Below are positions 4,587 to 6,279 of a DNA stretch of 6,279 bases, in pieces. Under the pieces are notes generated by a model. That model had not been told where the DNA came from and ran no database searches. It saw only the letters and a list, made by a program, of their open reading frames with translations. The DNA is taken from positions 1-6,279 of the forward strand of contig CANQDH010000058.1 in the NCBI GenBank assembly GCA_947591565.1, written 5' to 3'. How positions within the stretch are numbered: position 1 is the stretch's first letter; every line of letters begins with the position of its first letter. Origin of the DNA: an uncultured Bacilli bacterium. GTDB taxonomy: Bacteria; Bacillota_I; Bacilli_A; RF39; UBA660. Both the position numbers and the translations under genes were made by a program.

Positions 4587-6230
4587 ATGAATTATCAAGA
4601 ACTGTCATGCCTTTTATTTCCTCATATAGATAAAGATGTATCTTATTATGAACAACTATACCCTGAAAGAGAAGAAAAAGGACATTTTGTAACTAGATTT
4701 GCTCCTAGTCCAACAGGTTTTATCCATATGGGATCATTATATGTAGCGTTTATATCTGAATTATTCTCTAGAAAAAATAATGGTACTTTTTTTCTTCGTA
4801 TCGAAGATACTGATCAAAAACGTTTGCAAAAAGATGGCATTCAAAATATTCTTGCTGATTTAAAACAATTTGCTTTTACAATTGATGAAGGACCAATGAT
4901 TGGTGGTAATTATGGACCATATATACAATCAGAAAGAAAAGAAATATATGAATGCTTTGCTAAAGAATTAGTTTCTAAAGGTTTAGCCTATCCTTGCTTT
5001 TGTACTAAAGAAGAATTAGATGAAATAAGGGCAAAACAAGAAAAAAATCATGATAGAATTGGTTATTATGGTAAATGGGCTAAAGACAGGAATTTAAGTA
5101 TGGATGACATAAGAGAAAAAATTAATCAAAAAAACCCATATGTTATTAGATTAAAATCACAAGGACATTTTGATAAACGAATTCTTTTTAATGATTTAGT
5201 TAAAGGTAAGGTTAGTTTCCCAGAAAATGATTTAGATATTGTATTAATTAAATCAGATGGACTTCCTACATATCATTTTGCTCATGCTATTGATGACCAT
5301 TTAATGCATACTACCCATATTATAAGAGGAGATGAATGGTTATCATCACTTCCTATTCATTTTGAATTATTTAAAGTTTTAGGTTTTAAATTTCCTAAAT
5401 ATGCTCATATTTCACCTATAAATAAAAAAGAAAATAATCGTGTTCGAAAACTTAGCAAAAGATATGACCTAGAGTGTCGCATTGATTTTTATTATGAAAA
5501 AGGTTTTCCTATCGAAGCCATAAAAATTTATTTGGCTACATTAATAAATCCTGATTTTGATAATTGGTATAATAGTAGTCATGATAGTATGTTAAATTTT
5601 GATTTTACTTTTAAAAAAATGTCTATAAGTGGACCTTTATTTGATTATGAAAAATTAGTTAATATTTCTAAAACTTATTTTAGCCTATTAACAGCATCTA
5701 ACATATATGATGGCTTACTTTCTTACTCTAAAATATATGATGAAAGATTGTATAACATCATAACTAAATATAAAGACTATACTATATCTGTATTAAATAT
5801 TGAAAGAAATCAAAAAAGGCCAAGGAAAGACATTTCTTGTTACCAAGATTTTAAAAAATTGTTTTGGTATATGTATGATGAATATTTTAACGAAAAAGAT
5901 GTTTTATGTTTATACAAAGATTTAAGTCAAAAACCTTTTATCAAAGAAATAATGCTTGCTTTTTTAAATGCATATCAAAAAAAAGATAGTGAAGATGAGT
6001 GGCTTACGAAAATTAAACAAATATGTGATAAATATAATTATGCTTCTAATGTAAAGGATTACAAAGAAAACCAAGGCTATTATTATGGTCATATTGGTGA
6101 TGTTTGTTCCTTTATTCGAAATATCATAACTACTAAAAATGAAAGCCCAAATCTTTATGAAATATTAAAAATATTGAGTGATGAAAGTATAAAAAAACGT
6201 ATAGAACAATTTCTTTCACAAACAAATTAA
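4587..6230 (+). CDS. gltX: Glutamyl-tRNA synthetase, long Clostridia-type form
   Basis: This class I aminoacyl-tRNA synthetase attaches Glu to tRNA-Glu, and also to tRNA-Gln in species that use the GatCAB amidotransferase route. The 547-aa length and 35-residue N-terminal extension (ELSCLLFPHI at 5-14) match the roughly 550-aa Clostridia-type GluRS. The HIGH-motif region is FAPSPTGFIHMGSL (38-51), with HMGS for HIGG/HIGS. LRIEDTDQKR (70-79) and RGDEWLSSLPIH (247-258) are catalytic-domain motifs, and VRKLSKR (286-292) carries the KMSKS loop. PCFCTKEEL (136-144) keeps two Cys of the zinc-binding insertion, but the second ligand pair is not evident at YYGKWAKDR (160-168). The anticodon-binding domain ends with GHIGDV and ILKILSDE. 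AAAGGAGA (4573-4580) is a good ribosome binding site seven bases before the ATG. No room exists for a separate promoter between the terminator hairpin and the gene. Whether it discriminates tRNA-Glu from tRNA-Gln cannot be read here. Confidence 0.95.
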   Translation: MNYQELSCLLFPHIDKDVSYYEQLYPEREEKGHFVTRFAPSPTGFIHMGSLYVAFISELFSRKNNGTFFLRIEDTDQKRLQKDGIQNILADLKQFAFTIDEGPMIGGNYGPYIQSERKEIYECFAKELVSKGLAYPCFCTKEELDEIRAKQEKNHDRIGYYGKWAKDRNLSMDDIREKINQKNPYVIRLKSQGHFDKRILFNDLVKGKVSFPENDLDIVLIKSDGLPTYHFAHAIDDHLMHTTHIIRGDEWLSSLPIHFELFKVLGFKFPKYAHISPINKKENNRVRKLSKRYDLECRIDFYYEKGFPIEAIKIYLATLINPDFDNWYNSSHDSMLNFDFTFKKMSISGPLFDYEKLVNISKTYFSLLTASNIYDGLLSYSKIYDERLYNIITKYKDYTISVLNIERNQKRPRKDISCYQDFKKLFWYMYDEYFNEKDVLCLYKDLSQKPFIKEIMLAFLNAYQKKDSEDEWLTKIKQICDKYNYASNVKDYKENQGYYYGHIGDVCSFIRNIITTKNESPNLYEILKILSDESIKKRIEQFLSQTN

Positions 6231-6237
6231 AAAATTC

Positions 6238-6266
6238 TTGAAAAATCGAACTATTTATTATATACT
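6238..6266 (+). promoter_or_regulatory. Promoter for a gene beyond the right edge
   Basis: TTGAAA (6238-6243) and TATACT (6261-6266) are separated by exactly 17 bp, each five of six consensus bases. Transcription would begin near 6273 and run off the window. An inverted repeat, AACTATT (6249-6255) and AATAGTT (6270-6276), brackets the -10 element and could be an operator or, with the TTTT at 6275-6278, a weak gltX terminator. Confidence 0.6.
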
Positions 6267-6279
6267 AATAATAGTTTTA

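Noticed and set aside
4354..4590. 78-codon plus-strand open frame from the end of tsaD through the tRNA to gltX
   Set aside because: It runs through a terminator, a complete tRNA-Gln gene and a second terminator, so it is not a protein gene.
4823..4830. TTTGCAAA octamer inside gltX as another array member
   Set aside because: It is a single copy in coding sequence without flanking repeat structure and is expected by chance in such AT-rich DNA.

Overview
The window reads as a chromosomal segment of an AT-rich, Gram-positive-type bacterium (Bacillota), probably an uncultured gut lineage near the Erysipelotrichia/RF39 end of the Bacilli. The evidence is the very low GC in coding and spacer DNA, GGAGG-type ribosome binding sites, a Bacillota-like 5S rRNA with a shortened arm, the tsaE-tsaB-rimI-tsaD order, and a Clostridia-style long GluRS. 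UGA is a genuine stop (it ends tsaE, tsaB and rimI) and Trp is UGG, so this is not a UGA=Trp mollicute. The lineage is an inference.

Layout, all genes on the + strand. Positions 1-87 are the 3' part of a 5S rRNA gene, so the window begins at the end of an rRNA operon, and a terminator follows. The 408-base gap before the first protein gene holds a compact array of TTTGCAAA palindromes and hairpins (about 191-294) and then an extended -10 promoter. Next comes a 400-aa double-domain ThyX-like protein (496-1698). A 209-base spacer follows, with a possible gene remnant, an A/T-only hairpin and a promoter. Then comes a tightly overlapping four-gene operon, tsaE-tsaB-rimI-tsaD (1908-4382), closed by an intrinsic terminator. 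A tRNA-Gln(CUG) with its own promoter and an encoded CCA (4461-4534) is followed by a strong terminator hairpin and then, only 23 bases beyond the hairpin, by gltX (4587-6230). A good promoter at 6238-6266 points off the right edge.

How the genes work together. TsaE, TsaB and TsaD are three of the four proteins that make N6-threonylcarbamoyladenosine (t6A) at position 37 of ANN-decoding tRNAs; TsaC/TsaC2 is not in the window. RimI is the usual operon companion of TsaB/TsaD. GluRS charges tRNA-Glu and, in bacteria lacking GlnRS, also tRNA-Gln, so the tRNA-Gln just upstream may be its substrate. The common theme is translation, with the ThyX-like protein (dTMP synthesis) as an outlier.

Most of the content is core housekeeping. 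The most unusual item is the ThyX-like protein: its two domains appear to carry complementary halves of the ThyX active site. The tRNA-Gln/terminator/gltX arrangement and the palindrome array after the rRNA operon also deserve a second look.
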